NCBI GenBank assembly: GCA_018678395.1
Contig: JAHHMJ010000121.1
Location: 1 to 5,707, forward strand
Length of the DNA stretch: 5,707 bases
Source of the DNA: Gemmatimonadota bacterium
Lineage (GTDB): Bacteria; Gemmatimonadota; Gemmatimonadetes; Longimicrobiales; Gaopeijiaceae
Reading direction: 5' to 3'
Positions 5,551 through 5,707 of this stretch are shown here, one piece after another. Both the position numbers and the translations under genes were made by a program. Position 1 is the stretch's first letter, and each line of letters starts with the position of its first letter. Below the pieces are notes generated by a model. That model saw only the letters and a list, made by a program, of their open reading frames with translations, was not told where the DNA came from and did no database searches.

Positions 5551-5707
5551 GTGTCTTCGGTACGCGTGCGACTCGATCATCTGGTCTGGGCAGCGAGTGA
5601 ACTCGATGCGGGCTCGGCCCGTATGGCCGATCTCGTCGGAATGGCGCCCCGTCCCGGGGGCTCCCACCCGCAGTGGGGAACGCGCAATGTACTGCTTGGA
5701 CTGGAAA
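5551..5707 (+). CDS. Glyoxalase-like (VOC superfamily) protein, 3'-truncated
   Basis: Only the first 52 codons are inside the window; the frame is still open at the last base. It starts at GTG 5551 behind a strong GGAGG site. The N-terminus reads V/M-SSVRVRLDHLVWAASEL, then a short helix, LVGMAPRPGGSHPQWGTRN (about 29-47) and VLLGLE. LDHLVWA followed by GGxHPxWGTRN is characteristic of the Pfam Glyoxalase_3 / 'glyoxalase-like domain' branch of the VOC superfamily. His10 sits where VOC proteins often place a metal ligand. Such proteins are cytoplasmic, mostly uncharacterised, and may bind or transform a small metabolite; the substrate is unknown. It is divergent from the selenoprotein gene and shares its 71-base upstream region, so the two may be co-regulated. 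Confidence 0.85.
   Translation, partial: MSSVRVRLDHLVWAASELDAGSARMADLVGMAPRPGGSHPQWGTRNVLLGLE

Noticed and set aside
5476..5667. Minus-strand 63-aa frame across the divergent gap
   Set aside because: It has no motif or ribosome site and overlaps the well-supported start of the VOC gene and the intergenic repeat.
1..5707. tRNA, rRNA, CRISPR, insertion sequence or attachment-site signals
   Set aside because: I saw no clover-leaf sequences, spaced direct repeats, transposase motifs or terminal inverted repeats; coding genes fill nearly all of the window, with gaps of at most about 100 bases.

Overview
The window is very GC-rich, with coding-type third-position GC bias on both strands and long meaningless antisense frames. 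An ADOP-type orphan permease followed by an NHL / 6-bladed beta-propeller protein is a pairing I associate with Gemmatimonadota, with Acidobacteriota as the main alternative. This taxonomic call is an inference from gene content and base composition, not from a marker gene.

Layout. Positions 1-1866 (+) hold the 3' part of a MacB/FtsX-like duplicated permease whose start lies left of the window. Its stop codon overlaps the GTG start of an exported beta-propeller protein (1863-3002, +), so the two are very probably co-translated. A 46-base gap leads to an exported serine hydrolase of the beta-lactamase / 6-aminohexanoate-dimer-hydrolase type (3049-4164, +). This meets, tail to tail and only 9 bases away, a minus-strand lipoprotein of unknown function (4174-4761). 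After a 100-base gap comes a second minus-strand gene (4862-5479). A 71-base gap containing a perfect 7+7 inverted repeat separates it from a divergent, truncated glyoxalase-like (VOC) gene starting at GTG 5551 (+).

The main discovery is the gene at 4862-5479. Read conventionally it looks like two small ORFs separated by a TGA. The two halves are in the same frame, and together they form one complete membrane-anchored or exported peroxiredoxin-like protein. The TGA falls exactly where the family has the first Cys of its CxxC motif (FYRGHW-U-PWC). A compact hairpin begins 9 nt after the TGA and presents a GUG loop 22 nt downstream, which fits the known rules for bacterial SECIS elements. The gene is therefore best read as a 205-aa selenoprotein with Sec84 and Cys87, not as a pseudogene or two genes.

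Functionally the window is a set of cell-envelope genes: a permease, a secreted propeller protein, an exported hydrolase, a lipoprotein and an exported thiol/selenol redox protein. A small-molecule VOC protein is divergent from the last of these. Apart from the permease-propeller coupling, and possibly the shared divergent control region at 5480-5550, I see no proof that they act in one pathway.
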